Shown: in pieces, positions 15,802 to 24,088 of the stretch
Layout: every line of letters starts with the position of its first letter
Position numbering within the stretch: the stretch's first letter is position 1
Origin: Parapedobacter sp964613725
GTDB lineage: Bacteria > Bacteroidota > Bacteroidia > Sphingobacteriales > Sphingobacteriaceae
Assembly (NCBI GenBank): GCA_964613725.1
Contig: CAZTJY010000054.1
Location: 1-25,563, forward strand
Length of the DNA stretch: 25,563 nt
Direction: 5' to 3'
Made by a program: the position numbers and the translations under genes
The notes under the pieces: generated by a model
Seen by the model: only the letters and a program-made list of their open reading frames with translations
Database searches by the model: none
Told to the model about the DNA's origin: nothing

Positions 15802-16575
15802 ATGCAGGTGCCAGAAGCAGACAGAGCAAAGAAAGTAAAAAGCATATTAGTAACGTTGCCTAAGCCAGAGAACGAAAAGTCACCTTACTTCGCTTTGGCG
15901 CAAAAGCACAATCTCAAACTCGATTTCAGGGCGTTCATCCATGTGGAAGGTGTATCGGGGCGCGATGTCCGCAAAGAACAGCGGATAAATCTCGCGGATT
16001 TCACCGCCGTTATTTTTACCAGCCGCAATGCGGCCGACCATTTCTTCCGTGTATGCGAGGAAATGCGTTATGAAGTGCCTGCAGACCTGAAATACTTCTG
16101 CCTTTCAGAAACCATTGCACTATACCTCCAAAAATATATCCAATACCGCAAACGGAAAATCTTTTTCGGCAAACAAACGGCCCAGGATCTTTCTGATGTG
16201 TTGAAGAAACATGCGAAGGAAAAGTTTTTATACCCCTGCTCGGACGTCGCAAACGAAGAAACATACAACTGGCTTCAAGACAACGGCTATAACGTTACCC
16301 CTGCCGTGCTTTTCCGTACAGTTGTAAGCGATCTTTCCGACTTGAAAGACGTTTTTTACGACATCATCGTGTTCTTTAGTCCATCCAGCGTGCAATCGCT
16401 TTTCGAGAACTTTCCAGACTTCAAACAAAACGACACGCGGATTGCAGCGTTTGGCCCCACTACCCACCAAGCGGTGCTAGATCGGGGGCTTATGCTTGAT
16501 ATTGCCGCCCCCACGCCAGAGGCCCCGAGTATGACCATGGCCGTGGAACAGTACATCAAATTGGCAAATAAGTAA
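15802..16575 (+). CDS. hemD: Uroporphyrinogen-III synthase family protein
   Basis: This 257-aa protein has the two-lobed HemD fold. SILVTLPKPENEKSPYFALAQKHN opens lobe 1, and FTAVIFTSRNAADHFF and the C-terminal IIVFFSPSSVQSLFENFP followed by AAFGPTTHQAVLDRGL are the typical paired signatures. HemD cyclises hydroxymethylbilane to uroporphyrinogen III in the cytosol for heme or siroheme synthesis. The family is poorly conserved in sequence, so activity is inferred from fold signatures. No other heme gene is nearby. In Bacteroidota this DUF4271-hemD pair often stands alone, as it does here. Confidence 0.8.
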   Translation: MQVPEADRAKKVKSILVTLPKPENEKSPYFALAQKHNLKLDFRAFIHVEGVSGRDVRKEQRINLADFTAVIFTSRNAADHFFRVCEEMRYEVPADLKYFCLSETIALYLQKYIQYRKRKIFFGKQTAQDLSDVLKKHAKEKFLYPCSDVANEETYNWLQDNGYNVTPAVLFRTVVSDLSDLKDVFYDIIVFFSPSSVQSLFENFPDFKQNDTRIAAFGPTTHQAVLDRGLMLDIAAPTPEAPSMTMAVEQYIKLANK

Positions 16576-16636
16576 TTTTTTTAAATTTTCCGTTCCTTTT
16601 TTGATTAATTACTGTTTCTTTTAATAATTTTAGGGC

Positions 16637-16698
16637 CGCTTTCCGGCGTTGGATTGTTTCCACGCAAGCCATCTACCACGGAAAGGCGTTGTTTTTAT
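16637..16698 (+). terminator. Possible hemD terminator
   Basis: The arms 16637-16645 and 16679-16688 pair over 9 bp with one bulged G, and the sequence after the stem is T-rich (TTGTTTTTAT). The loop of 33 nt may itself fold (GCGTTGG with CCACGC). The long loop makes this uncertain. Confidence 0.35.
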
Positions 16699-16717
16699 GG
16701 TTGTAACAGATAATTAT

Positions 16718-16725
16718 TAAGTTTG
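16718..16725 (+). promoter_or_regulatory. Possible -7 element of the gldKLMN operon
   Basis: TAAGTTTG matches TAnnTTTG and is identical to the element upstream of the cupin gene. The best -33 match 20 bp upstream is TTTA. The transcript would start near 16732. Confidence 0.4.
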
Positions 16726-16770
16726 CCATCCGGTATGTGTGAAACCGAGAAGGACTTTTGGTCTGAATTT

Positions 16771-16840
16771 TGATACCATAACGGGTTATGAATCACGGGC
16801 TTTCACCGAAACACGACGGGCGTGTCGCTTAAAGTTAGCG
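16771..16840 (+). promoter_or_regulatory. Structured gldK leader segment
   Basis: Three neighbouring hairpins can be drawn: 16771-16795 (TGAT and CATAA arms, loop CGGG), 16811-16825 (ACACG/CGTGT, loop ACGGG) and 16826-16840 (CGCT/AGCG). ACGGG occurs three times, at 16781, 16795 and 16816. I recognise no known riboswitch. Confidence 0.3.
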
Positions 16841-16885
16841 GAAAAGACTCGTTGAAAGGACGTTGCTGGCCATAGTTAGAGCTAA

Positions 16886-18193
16886 ATGGAAAGAGCATAT
16901 TTACCTATAATATTAATCGGTATATCTTCGATATTACTTTCGGGCTGTTCCAGGTCCGGCGGTGGGGAGTTGGTCGGCGTAAAGCGCGCGCACCTTAAAA
17001 CCAGCCGGGTGCCACATGGTATGGTACTGATTCCAGGGGGCACCTTTATCATGGGCCAATCTGATGAAGACATCACGTTTTCACAGGTCGCCCAAAACAG
17101 GCAGGTAACCATTTCATCATTCTACATGGACGAGACGGAGATTTCCAACAGCGAATACAGGCAATTCGTCTATTGGGTACGCGACTCCATTCTCATCTAT
17201 AATTACCTGCAAGACGATAGCTATTTCGTGGAGGTAGAAGGCACCAATGAACGATACATTGATTGGTCCAAAGTAAATGGTGGCAAGCGGTCGCTATGGA
17301 CCTCCAAAGACCAGGATGTGCGCGAACGGACACGCCAGATGTACTATCAGGGCGAGGATCGCATATTCGGCAAAGACGAGCTCGACGTCCGCCTGCTACG
17401 ATACCACTACGATTGGTATGACCTACGCGCCGCGACCGCCGCAAAGAACGACCCCACCAAAACACGGTCGGACTTCATCCGGAGGGATACCATCTTGGTA
17501 TACCCCGACACAACGGTATGGCTCAATGACTTCAGCTATGCCCAGAATGAGCCGATGGTAGAAGGCTATTTCTCGCATCCATCGTTTGACGAGTACCCCG
17601 TGGTTGGCGTTACTTGGCGGCAGGCACAGGCATTCAACACGTGGCGCAGCCGACTATTTGAAAACCACCAGCGTAGCCGCAAGACCAACAGCCGTGAAAT
17701 CCGGCAGCCCTACATGCTGCCTTCCGAAGCGGAATGGGAGTATGCCGCCCGTGGCGGCCGCGTGGGCACCCAATACCCTTGGGGCGGGCCGTCTGCACGC
17801 AATGCGAAAGGTTGCTTGATGGCCAACTTCAAACCTGGCCGCGGCAACTATATCGACGACGGTGCAGCCTATACCGCCCCGGTATACTCGTATTTTCCCA
17901 ACGATTTCGGACTGTACAATATGGCCGGCAATGTGGCAGAATGGACCTCATCGTCGTTTAACGAATCGGCATCGTCTTTCGTGCACGACATGAACCCCAC
18001 CTACCGTTATGATGCAGCAGCGGAAGACCCCCAATCATTGAAACGCAAAGTGGTGCGTGGCGGCTCTTGGAAAGACATCGGCTATTTCTTACAGAATGGT
18101 GCCCGCGCCTACGAATATCAAGACACGTCCAAGTCATATATTGGTTTCCGGAGTGTGTCAGCCTACCCCGGTGTTGACCCTATGAATAATTAA
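16886..18193 (+). CDS. gldK: T9SS outer-membrane lipoprotein GldK
   Basis: This 435-aa lipoprotein has a signal peptide ending in LLSGC (Cys21) and a formylglycine-generating-enzyme (SUMF1-like) fold: HGMVLIPGGTFIMGQSDED, YMDETEISNSEYRQFV, LPSEAEWEYAARGG, FGLYNMAGNVAEWTSS and VVRGGSWKD. GldK (PorK) forms, with GldN, the periplasmic ring attached to the outer membrane that couples the GldLM motor to the translocon; it is not thought to be an enzyme. A long insert (about residues 95-220) separates the two halves of the fold, as in other GldK proteins. It opens the gldKLMN operon, with gldL 38 bp downstream. Confidence 0.95.
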   Translation: MERAYLPIILIGISSILLSGCSRSGGGELVGVKRAHLKTSRVPHGMVLIPGGTFIMGQSDEDITFSQVAQNRQVTISSFYMDETEISNSEYRQFVYWVRDSILIYNYLQDDSYFVEVEGTNERYIDWSKVNGGKRSLWTSKDQDVRERTRQMYYQGEDRIFGKDELDVRLLRYHYDWYDLRAATAAKNDPTKTRSDFIRRDTILVYPDTTVWLNDFSYAQNEPMVEGYFSHPSFDEYPVVGVTWRQAQAFNTWRSRLFENHQRSRKTNSREIRQPYMLPSEAEWEYAARGGRVGTQYPWGGPSARNAKGCLMANFKPGRGNYIDDGAAYTAPVYSYFPNDFGLYNMAGNVAEWTSSSFNESASSFVHDMNPTYRYDAAAEDPQSLKRKVVRGGSWKDIGYFLQNGARAYEYQDTSKSYIGFRSVSAYPGVDPMNN

Positions 18194-18231
18194 CATACTA
18201 CAATTTCGCAATCTACACAACAAGCAATATC

Positions 18232-19029
18232 ATGGCAGAAAAACGCAAATTCAAAATTGGAATCAATAACATCGTCTCCTGGGGAGCTACCGTCGTCATC
18301 ATTGGGCTTATGGCCAAGTTACAGCATTGGCCAGCGGGCGACTGGCTGATCATTCTAGGTCTCGGCACGGAAGCATTGCTGTTCCTCCTCCTCGGCTTCC
18401 AAACGGAAGAGAAAGAAGTCGATTGGAGACGTGTGTATCCTGAATTAGCGGAAGACTACCAAGGCGAGCTGCCGAAAACTACCGCACGGCCAGTTGCCAA
18501 CACAGGGAGCACCGCCGCGCTCGACAAAATGCTGGCCGAAGCCCGGATCAGTCCGGAGTTGATCGGCAACCTCGGCGATGGCCTTCGCTCCTTCGGCGAT
18601 AAGGTCGCCGCCATATCTAATGTGTCTGACGCCTCCTTGGCTACCTCTCAGTTCACCGAGCGGGTAAAGGGCGCTACGGGTAGCGTCGACAAGCTTAATG
18701 CAGCCTTTGAGAAAGCCTCCAACGACCTCGCCGGCATTAGCACGAGTGGTGGCGACCTAACCGCCTACCACGAGCAGGTACACAAGCTTGCCAACAACCT
18801 GCAACACCTCAATGCCGTATACGAGCTGGAATTGCAGGATACCGGCAAAAAGCTACAGACCATATCCCAACATTACGACAGCATTGCCCATACCCTGCAG
18901 AACTTCAACGACTCCGTAGTGGATACCCAGCAGTTCAAAGATCAAGTGGCCCACCTCAATAAAAACCTGGCGTCGCTTAATGCCGTATACGGAAACATGC
19001 TGGCTGCCATGAACCAGCCGCGCGTGTAA
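18232..19029 (+). CDS. gldL: T9SS inner-membrane motor protein GldL
   Basis: This 265-aa protein has two N-terminal TM helices (about 13-30 and 38-56) and a long cytoplasmic, coiled-coil-rich tail. GldL forms a pentamer around the GldM helices and converts proton flow into rotation. The charged membrane residues Lys29, His32 and Glu47 (LGLGTEALLF) sit where the functional Lys, His and Glu of Flavobacterium johnsoniae GldL lie, so the motor should be active. The tail repeats similar segments (ALDKMLAEARI, VDKLNAAFEKAS, LNAVYELELQD and LNAVYGNML). Spacing to gldM is 40 bp, with a T-run and a small hairpin (19040-19053) in between. Confidence 0.95.
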   Translation: MAEKRKFKIGINNIVSWGATVVIIGLMAKLQHWPAGDWLIILGLGTEALLFLLLGFQTEEKEVDWRRVYPELAEDYQGELPKTTARPVANTGSTAALDKMLAEARISPELIGNLGDGLRSFGDKVAAISNVSDASLATSQFTERVKGATGSVDKLNAAFEKASNDLAGISTSGGDLTAYHEQVHKLANNLQHLNAVYELELQDTGKKLQTISQHYDSIAHTLQNFNDSVVDTQQFKDQVAHLNKNLASLNAVYGNMLAAMNQPRV

Positions 19030-19069
19030 TTTTATTTTTTTAAGATACCTTAACGAATAACATTACAGC

Positions 19070-20605
19070 ATGGCAGCAGGAAAACAGACCCCGAGGCAAC
19101 GTATGATGGGTATTTTATACCTCGTTTTGTTGGGATTAGTGGCATTGAACGTGAGTGATTCCGTGCTCGATGCCTTCAAGAACCTAGCAACAAGCCTCAA
19201 TACGTCTACCCAAAACACCCAGGAAGGCATAGACAACATGTTCAGTGCTTTCCGGGCAACCAAACTGAAAGATGAGCCCGAACGGGCCCAGCCTATATTA
19301 GACCGCGCCGAGCAAGCAAGCCTGTTGGCCAGCAGCCTATCGGGCTATATCGATTCGCTACAAACCATACTGGAGGCCGAGGGCGGTGGACAGAACGAAG
19401 CCACGGGTGATGTCCGCAAACGTGACAACCTCAGCATCAGCCCCCGTATGATGATCAAACAGACGGAAAATGGGATGAGCCGGGCAGAACAATTACGTAA
19501 CCGCATCAATGAGACGCGCGAGCAGCTCCTGGCGCTGGCAAACAATGAAGTATCATTTTCGTTAGATGCCCAAGACCCACCGTCGCGTGCCGGCCGTCAG
19601 AAATCCTGGGAACAGGCAAATTTCGGTGATGGCATCCCGCTTACCGCGGCGATGACTGCATTGGAAAAAATCAAGGCCGACCTTAAGAATGCTGAGGCCG
19701 TGGTCGTGAAACACATCTTCGGTGAGATGGATATGGCCGTGGTAAACCTCGACCGATTTGCCGCAGTAGCCGTTGCCCCGTCCTCTTACGTTATCCAAGG
19801 GCAACCGTATACCGCAAAAGTGTTCCTCACTGCCTACGATTCGAAGTCTACTCCCGAGATATCCGTTGGAGGCAGCACACTACCCGTTATGGACGGACAA
19901 GCCACTTATTCTGTCAACACATCAAGTGAAGGAGTATTCAACTGGACAGGAACCATCCGCGTTAAACAGACCGACGGCACCGTCAAGGAATACGTGACCG
20001 AACCGCAGACGTATCAGGTTGCACGGCCCTCGGCTGTTGTTTCGCCCGACGCAATGAACGTGCTGTACATCGGCGTGGACAACCCCATATCGGTATCGGC
20101 GCCAGGTATCCCCAAAGAGAGCCTGCAGGTAAGCGGACAGGGCGCTACCATTTCCGGGTCGGGCGGCAAATATGTGGCAAGGGTGAACCAACCGGGCACC
20201 GCCAGTATCCATGTGTCGGCCCGTATCGGCGAGCAGACACAGTCACTAAGCTCCACCGAGTTCCGCGTAAAACGGATACCCAAACCCCAAGCCCGCGTGG
20301 CGGGTCGATCGGGCGGCACCGTTGCCGCAGCCCAAATACGTGGGCAGGACCGCATATTCGCTGCATTGGAGGATTTCGAGTTCGATGCCAAGTTCAATAT
20401 TTCGCGTTTTTCGATGTTGATACAGAAACCGCGCGTTGACCCCATGGGACCTTACCAGGCCACAAACGGCACCTTCTCGGGGCCAATGCAGAATGCGCTC
20501 AGCGCCGTGTCGCCGGGCTCATTTGTGTTTTTCTACAATATCATAGCCGTGGGCCCCGATGGCGTGCAGCAAGAACTTGATCCGATTTCATTCCGGGTCA
20601 ATTAA
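19070..20605 (+). CDS. gldM: T9SS motor/shaft protein GldM
   Basis: This 511-aa protein has one N-terminal TM helix (about 12-32, MMGILYLVLLGLVALNVSD) and a large periplasmic part made of the GldM N-terminal helical domain and beta-rich domains. Arg9, just before the TM, is at the position reported to face the GldL glutamate. LALANNEVSFSLDAQ and DLKNAEAVVVKHIFGEMD belong to the N-terminal domain; VLYIGVDNPISVSAPGIP marks the later immunoglobulin-like domains. The dimer spans the periplasm and drives the GldKN ring. Length is typical. The gene lies between gldL and gldN in one operon. Confidence 0.95.
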   Translation: MAAGKQTPRQRMMGILYLVLLGLVALNVSDSVLDAFKNLATSLNTSTQNTQEGIDNMFSAFRATKLKDEPERAQPILDRAEQASLLASSLSGYIDSLQTILEAEGGGQNEATGDVRKRDNLSISPRMMIKQTENGMSRAEQLRNRINETREQLLALANNEVSFSLDAQDPPSRAGRQKSWEQANFGDGIPLTAAMTALEKIKADLKNAEAVVVKHIFGEMDMAVVNLDRFAAVAVAPSSYVIQGQPYTAKVFLTAYDSKSTPEISVGGSTLPVMDGQATYSVNTSSEGVFNWTGTIRVKQTDGTVKEYVTEPQTYQVARPSAVVSPDAMNVLYIGVDNPISVSAPGIPKESLQVSGQGATISGSGGKYVARVNQPGTASIHVSARIGEQTQSLSSTEFRVKRIPKPQARVAGRSGGTVAAAQIRGQDRIFAALEDFEFDAKFNISRFSMLIQKPRVDPMGPYQATNGTFSGPMQNALSAVSPGSFVFFYNIIAVGPDGVQQELDPISFRVN

Positions 20606-20618
20606 TTGATAACGATGA

Positions 20619-20625
20619 AGGAGGT
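20619..20625 (+). promoter_or_regulatory. Strong Shine-Dalgarno before gldN
   Basis: AGGAGGT (20619-20625; AGGAGG ends 5 nt before the ATG at 20630) is a near-perfect ribosome-binding site, in contrast to gldL and gldM, which have none visible. It decides the gldN start over the in-frame TTG 20606 and ATG 20615. Confidence 0.6.
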
Positions 20626-20629
20626 AACG

Positions 20630-21589
20630 ATGAAAGTATATGGATTTTTAGTCATGATGGGAATAGGGCTATCTGCACACGCCCAACAAGAGAACCTATC
20701 CAACAGCACCACCCCTATCGCAGCGGAAGAACCGCCGGTAGATGGCTATTATGTCAAATCCGACATATTGGACCGCGAAGTGGTGCCCTATGCCGAAATC
20801 CGCCCCACCGATGTGGCTTATGTCAAACGCATTTGGCGCGAGTTCGATCTACGCGAAAAAATGAACACACTATACGCCTCGCCCAAGTCGCGGCTCATCG
20901 ATGTAATCATGCAAGCGGTCATGGCCGGTGAGCTCACCGCCTATGACCCCACACCCACGGAAGGTGACCCTACGGGTGACAGTTTCAAGACCCGTCTCCC
21001 ACCCGACCAAGTGCTGGGTCGGTTCGGCTCAGATAGTACCTTGGTGGAGGAGTATGATGACGAAGGCAACGTCATTGCCTCACACTTCGAGGCCACATCC
21101 TTCAATCCCGATGACGTCGTGCGTTTCCGGATCAAAGAAGACTGGATTTTTGACAAACAACGCTCCGTATTCGAGCCGCGCATCATCGGTATCGCTCCCT
21201 TGGTGACGCCCAAGATGGATGAAATTACTGGCGGAACAGCCACGGGCATGGAAGGGATGGATGCCCCCGAAGACATCGCTGGGCTCGATTTAGCCGGCGA
21301 CGCCCCCGCTGTCGGAGCAGACGCATATCCCGCATTCTGGATTTACTTCCCGGAGGCCCGGCATATCTTTGTCAACAAGGAAGTTACTTCGCGACACAAC
21401 GATGCAACGGGCTTGAGCTACGACGATGTTTTCATTAAACGACTGTTTTCCAGCTATATCGTCAAACAGTCAAACCCCGAAGATCTCCGTATCCGAGATT
21501 ATGTAGACAATGGGTTGGATCGCTTATATGAGGCGCAACGCATCAAAAAGAATCTAGTTGATTTCGAGCAGGACCTGTGGTCATACTAA
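20630..21589 (+). CDS. gldN: T9SS ring protein GldN
   Basis: This 319-aa protein has a cleavable signal peptide: MKVYGFLVMMGIGLSAHA, with likely cleavage before QQEN. YVKSDILDREVVPYAEIRPTDVAYVKRIWREFDLREKMN is the hallmark start of the GldN/PorN family, and FRIKEDWIFDKQRSVFEPRIIGIAPL and FWIYFPEARHIFVNKEV follow. GldN binds GldK and forms the periplasmic ring of T9SS. The start at 20630 is set by the Shine-Dalgarno sequence 5 nt upstream and by the signal peptide. It begins 24 bp after gldM and ends the operon; a hairpin lies just downstream. A Gly/Ala-rich acidic stretch (about 198-230) looks like a variable linker. Confidence 0.95.
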   Translation: MKVYGFLVMMGIGLSAHAQQENLSNSTTPIAAEEPPVDGYYVKSDILDREVVPYAEIRPTDVAYVKRIWREFDLREKMNTLYASPKSRLIDVIMQAVMAGELTAYDPTPTEGDPTGDSFKTRLPPDQVLGRFGSDSTLVEEYDDEGNVIASHFEATSFNPDDVVRFRIKEDWIFDKQRSVFEPRIIGIAPLVTPKMDEITGGTATGMEGMDAPEDIAGLDLAGDAPAVGADAYPAFWIYFPEARHIFVNKEVTSRHNDATGLSYDDVFIKRLFSSYIVKQSNPEDLRIRDYVDNGLDRLYEAQRIKKNLVDFEQDLWSY

Positions 21590-21602
21590 CCACAAAAAAT
21601 GA

Positions 21603-21628
21603 TTTTCATCAACTCGATGAAAAATTTA
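21603..21628 (+). terminator. Possible terminator after gldN
   Basis: TTTTCATC (21603-21610) and GATGAAAA (21616-21623) form a perfect 8-bp stem with a 5-nt loop, followed by a T-rich tract. The stem is AT-rich, so it is moderate. A second hairpin (GTGGT 21577-21581 with ACCAC 21589-21593) overlaps the gldN stop codon. Confidence 0.4.
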
Positions 21629-21692
21629 CTATTTTGGCACGTAAATCGTTGTATGCCTATTTATAATGCAAATGTAAAATTGATTGGCAACG

Positions 21693-21723
21693 TGTGGGCA
21701 CATACGAGGATTGCGTAAGTTTG
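21693..21723 (+). promoter_or_regulatory. Probable promoter of the cupin gene
   Basis: TGTG (21693-21696), a 19-bp spacer and TAAGTTTG (21716-21723) fit the Bacteroidota consensus with one mismatch in the -33 box. The start would be near 21730, about 28 nt before the gene. Confidence 0.5.
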
Positions 21724-21757
21724 CATAAGCATAATTAACTGTTCAAGCTATTAAGTC

Positions 21758-22624
21758 GTGCAACTCAAAAAAGTTAAAAAAATCTCCGGGATAAGCTCGG
21801 CTGACTTCATCAAGGACTACCTAAACAAGAGCGTACCGGTAGTCATGGATGATTTCGTGGCCAAAGACAGTCCAGCATGGACCAAATGGAACTATGACTA
21901 TTTCAAGGAAATAGCCGGGGATACCATCATTTCTTTACACGGACGGGAAGACGCATCAAACGACCGCGCTGCCAGTGCCCCTGTTGCAAAAATGAAATTC
22001 AGCGAATACCTGGACATGATCGAGCGCGAGCCGACAGATCTGCGGATTTTCCTGTTCAACCTCATGAAGCTGAAGCCTGAGCTCAACCATGACTTGATTT
22101 ATAACGATGTGACAGGCGGCAAGGTACTGCAGTGGCTCCCTTACCTCTTTTTCGGTGGCGAAGGCTCCAGCACACGCAACCACTTCGACATCGACATGTC
22201 GCATGTCTTTATCACCCAATACAAAGGGGTCAAGAAAATTTGGCTGTTCCCTTTGGAGCAATCGGACCTGATGTATAAGTTGCCCTACAATTTCCATAGC
22301 ATTGCTAATATCAAGAATCCAGACTACGAAAAGTTCCCTGCGTTGAAGTACCTCGACGGGTATGAAGCGGAGATCCATCCGGGAGAAACGTTGTTCATGC
22401 CGTCGGGATGGTGGCATTATATCCAGTACGTCACCGAAGGTTACTCCATTAGCGTGCGCGCATTGCCCTCTACGGTTTACGACAAGTGGCGGGGCTTCCG
22501 CAACCTGGTCATCACTCGCCACTTCGACAATACCATGCGCAAGATTTTCAAAGACCGGTGGTTTAACTACAAAATAAATGCGGCAAATAAGCGGGCCGAG
22601 CGGGCGTTGAAACGGGTGAAGTAG
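21758..22624 (+). CDS. Cupin_8 / JmjC-like oxygenase
   Basis: This 288-aa protein starts with GTG; no better start is seen. It has the cupin_8 (JmjC-like) fold. The metal triad of Fe(II)/2-oxoglutarate oxygenases is visible: His142 and Asp144 in NHFDID and His220 in GWWHYI, with LFMPSGWWHY as the typical second cupin motif and TQYKGVKKIWLFP as the co-substrate region. Such proteins hydroxylate protein side chains or tRNA; the target here is unknown. The C-terminus is basic (NKRAERALKRVK), which could help bind nucleic acid or membrane. The gene leads a run of plus-strand genes and is followed after 5 bp by DUF6728. Confidence 0.85.
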   Translation: MQLKKVKKISGISSADFIKDYLNKSVPVVMDDFVAKDSPAWTKWNYDYFKEIAGDTIISLHGREDASNDRAASAPVAKMKFSEYLDMIEREPTDLRIFLFNLMKLKPELNHDLIYNDVTGGKVLQWLPYLFFGGEGSSTRNHFDIDMSHVFITQYKGVKKIWLFPLEQSDLMYKLPYNFHSIANIKNPDYEKFPALKYLDGYEAEIHPGETLFMPSGWWHYIQYVTEGYSISVRALPSTVYDKWRGFRNLVITRHFDNTMRKIFKDRWFNYKINAANKRAERALKRVK

Positions 22625-22629
22625 ACAAC

Positions 22630-22770
22630 ATGTATTTTTTCAGGAAAAAGGATCCCAATAGACCGACCAGTTTCAACTTACGGGTGATGCATGTCATCAA
22701 TGCCACAGCCATCATCCTGTTCCTATTGGCCATCCTTTACAAAATCGTCGATTGGCTTTGGCTCAATTGA
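22630..22770 (+). CDS. DUF6728-like small membrane protein (46 aa)
   Basis: This 46-aa ORF has a basic N-terminus (MYFFRKKDPNRPTSFNLR) and then one TM helix (about 25-40, TAIILFLLAILYKIVDW), ending WLN. It is easy to miss because of its size. It matches my memory of DUF6728, a small single-pass family in Bacteroidota of unknown function. It begins 5 bp after the cupin stop, so the two are probably translated from one mRNA. The stop lies 5 bp before the assembly gap, so the link to ridA is not certain. Confidence 0.7.
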   Translation: MYFFRKKDPNRPTSFNLRVMHVINATAIILFLLAILYKIVDWLWLN

Positions 22771-22775
22771 GCCGT

Positions 22776-22785
22776 NNNNNNNNNN
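22776..22785. other. Assembly gap of 10 N
   Basis: Ten unknown bases lie between DUF6728 and ridA. Fixed-length N runs often mark a gap of unknown size. The ridA frame reads on naturally from it, so the true gap may be small. Confidence 0.95.
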
Positions 22786-23165
22786 ACAAAGAAATCATCC
22801 ATACCTCCGAGGCACCTGCCCCTATCGGACCGTATAACCAAGCCATCAAAGCTGGCCAAACACTGTACATTTCCGGGCAGATTGCTTTGTCGCCCCAAAC
22901 CGGCGAGCTGGTTGGGGGTTCGGTGGTCGAAGAAGCCCGCCAGGTTCTCGAGAACCTGGGCGCCATCCTGTCCGAAGCCGACTATGCCTTCACCGATGTC
23001 GTAAAGACCACCATCTTCCTTCGTGACATGGCCGACTTTGCGGCCGTGAACGAGCTATATGGTACCTATTTTACCGAGCAAGCGCCCGCAAGGGAAACCG
23101 TGGCGGTTGTTGGGCTACCGAAGAATGTGAACGTTGAGATTTCCGCTATTGCGTGGAAAGCCTAA
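22782..23165 (+). CDS. ridA: RidA family reactive imine deaminase (start in gap)
   Basis: This RidA/YjgF/UK114 protein lacks only its first codons, which fall in the N gap. The visible sequence begins KEIIHTSEAPAPIGPYNQA, which in relatives is 1-2 residues after the initiator Met, so the start is probably near 22782 and the length about 127 aa. Key parts are SGQIALSPQTGELVGG, the Arg in APARETVAV that binds the substrate carboxylate, and the C-terminal VNVEISAIAWKA. RidA hydrolyses 2-aminoacrylate and other imines released by PLP enzymes, protecting the cell. It joins the downstream EamA gene without spacing. Confidence 0.9.
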   Translation, partial: XXKEIIHTSEAPAPIGPYNQAIKAGQTLYISGQIALSPQTGELVGGSVVEEARQVLENLGAILSEADYAFTDVVKTTIFLRDMADFAAVNELYGTYFTEQAPARETVAVVGLPKNVNVEISAIAWKA

Positions 23166-24065
23166 ATGCAGGGGCGGTTGAAATACTTCGCGGCAGCTTT
23201 TTTTGCAGCCGTACTTTGGGGCTTCATGGCCATTCCGCTGCGTGCCATTCGAGCGTGGCCCGCAGAAGATATCCTCTATTACCGGATTTTTGTGTCAACG
23301 GCATTGATATGGCCGTTTATCTTCCTTTTCCGGCATAAGCGGCTGTCTGCATCCATCCATTACCTACAGTCGGAGACAGCCGCCCAACGCAGAAAGCTGA
23401 TTATGCTTACCGTAATCGCTTCATTACTCATCATGGGCAATTGGTTTGCGTTTATCTATGCCGTAAACCACGTCAGTATTCAATCGGCCGCCTTTGCTTA
23501 CTTGGTTTGCCCGTTGCTCACCACCTTGGCTGCCTTCCTCCTGCTCAACGAACGGCTAACAGGACAAAAAAAAATCGCTATCGGCATCGCACTCGTGAGC
23601 GTCGCCCTCTTGGCGCGCGGTTCGTTGCATGACGTGGCCTGGTCCGTAGGAATTGCCTCATTCTATGCGTTGTACCTTGTAGCGCAACGTCTTATCCAAC
23701 AGGTCGACCGACTGGTGGTGCTGGCTGTACAACTCACCATCTGTACATTCTTCATCCTACCGTTCCTGCTTTGGCAGCATCACCCCCTACCTATGAGTGC
23801 CACGTTTTGGATCAATATCGCGACCATCGCCATTTTCTTTACCATCATCCCGCTCTACATGAGTTTGTATGCACTCAATGGCATTTCTTCAACCACTGTA
23901 GGCATACTCATCTATATTAACCCTATTATCGCGTTTATAATCGCGATCGTATATTTCCACGAACCCGTCTACAAGCATCAGCTGCTCGCCTATGTGGTCT
24001 TGTTCTTCGCCGTATTCCTGTTCAATTGGGGCTCACTACGAAAAGTTTTCCATAAATTCGCATGA
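23166..24065 (+). CDS. EamA/DMT-family transporter, RarD-like
   Basis: This 299-aa inner-membrane protein has about ten TM helices in two EamA repeats. The first begins FAAAFFAAVLWGFMAIPLRAI; the second begins VGIASFYALYLVAQRLI. The drug/metabolite exporter signature AFAYLVCPLLTTLAAFLLLNERLTG sits near residue 115, and ILIYINPIIAFIIAIVYFHEPV closes repeat 2. The GFMAIPLRAI...AEDILYYRIFVS start resembles RarD-type members. The substrate is unknown. The ATG follows the ridA stop directly, so the two are surely co-transcribed. Confidence 0.85.
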   Translation: MQGRLKYFAAAFFAAVLWGFMAIPLRAIRAWPAEDILYYRIFVSTALIWPFIFLFRHKRLSASIHYLQSETAAQRRKLIMLTVIASLLIMGNWFAFIYAVNHVSIQSAAFAYLVCPLLTTLAAFLLLNERLTGQKKIAIGIALVSVALLARGSLHDVAWSVGIASFYALYLVAQRLIQQVDRLVVLAVQLTICTFFILPFLLWQHHPLPMSATFWINIATIAIFFTIIPLYMSLYALNGISSTTVGILIYINPIIAFIIAIVYFHEPVYKHQLLAYVVLFFAVFLFNWGSLRKVFHKFA

Positions 24066-24088
24066 ACCGTTGGATGTAGACATTCCCT

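Larger units (their letters stand above)
16576..16885 (+). other. Intergenic region hemD-gldK with hairpins and leader
   Basis: No ORF of note lies in this 310-bp stretch. It holds, in order: a T-rich segment after the hemD stop, a terminator-like hairpin (16637-16698), a TAAGTTTG -7 element (16718-16725) and a leader of about 155 nt with three short hairpins before gldK. Confidence 0.6.

Noticed and set aside
22752..22787. RidA N-terminal extension MALAQLSR read through the N run
   Set aside because: Those codons overlap the DUF6728 gene in another frame, and RidA proteins start just before KEII; the real start lies in the gap.
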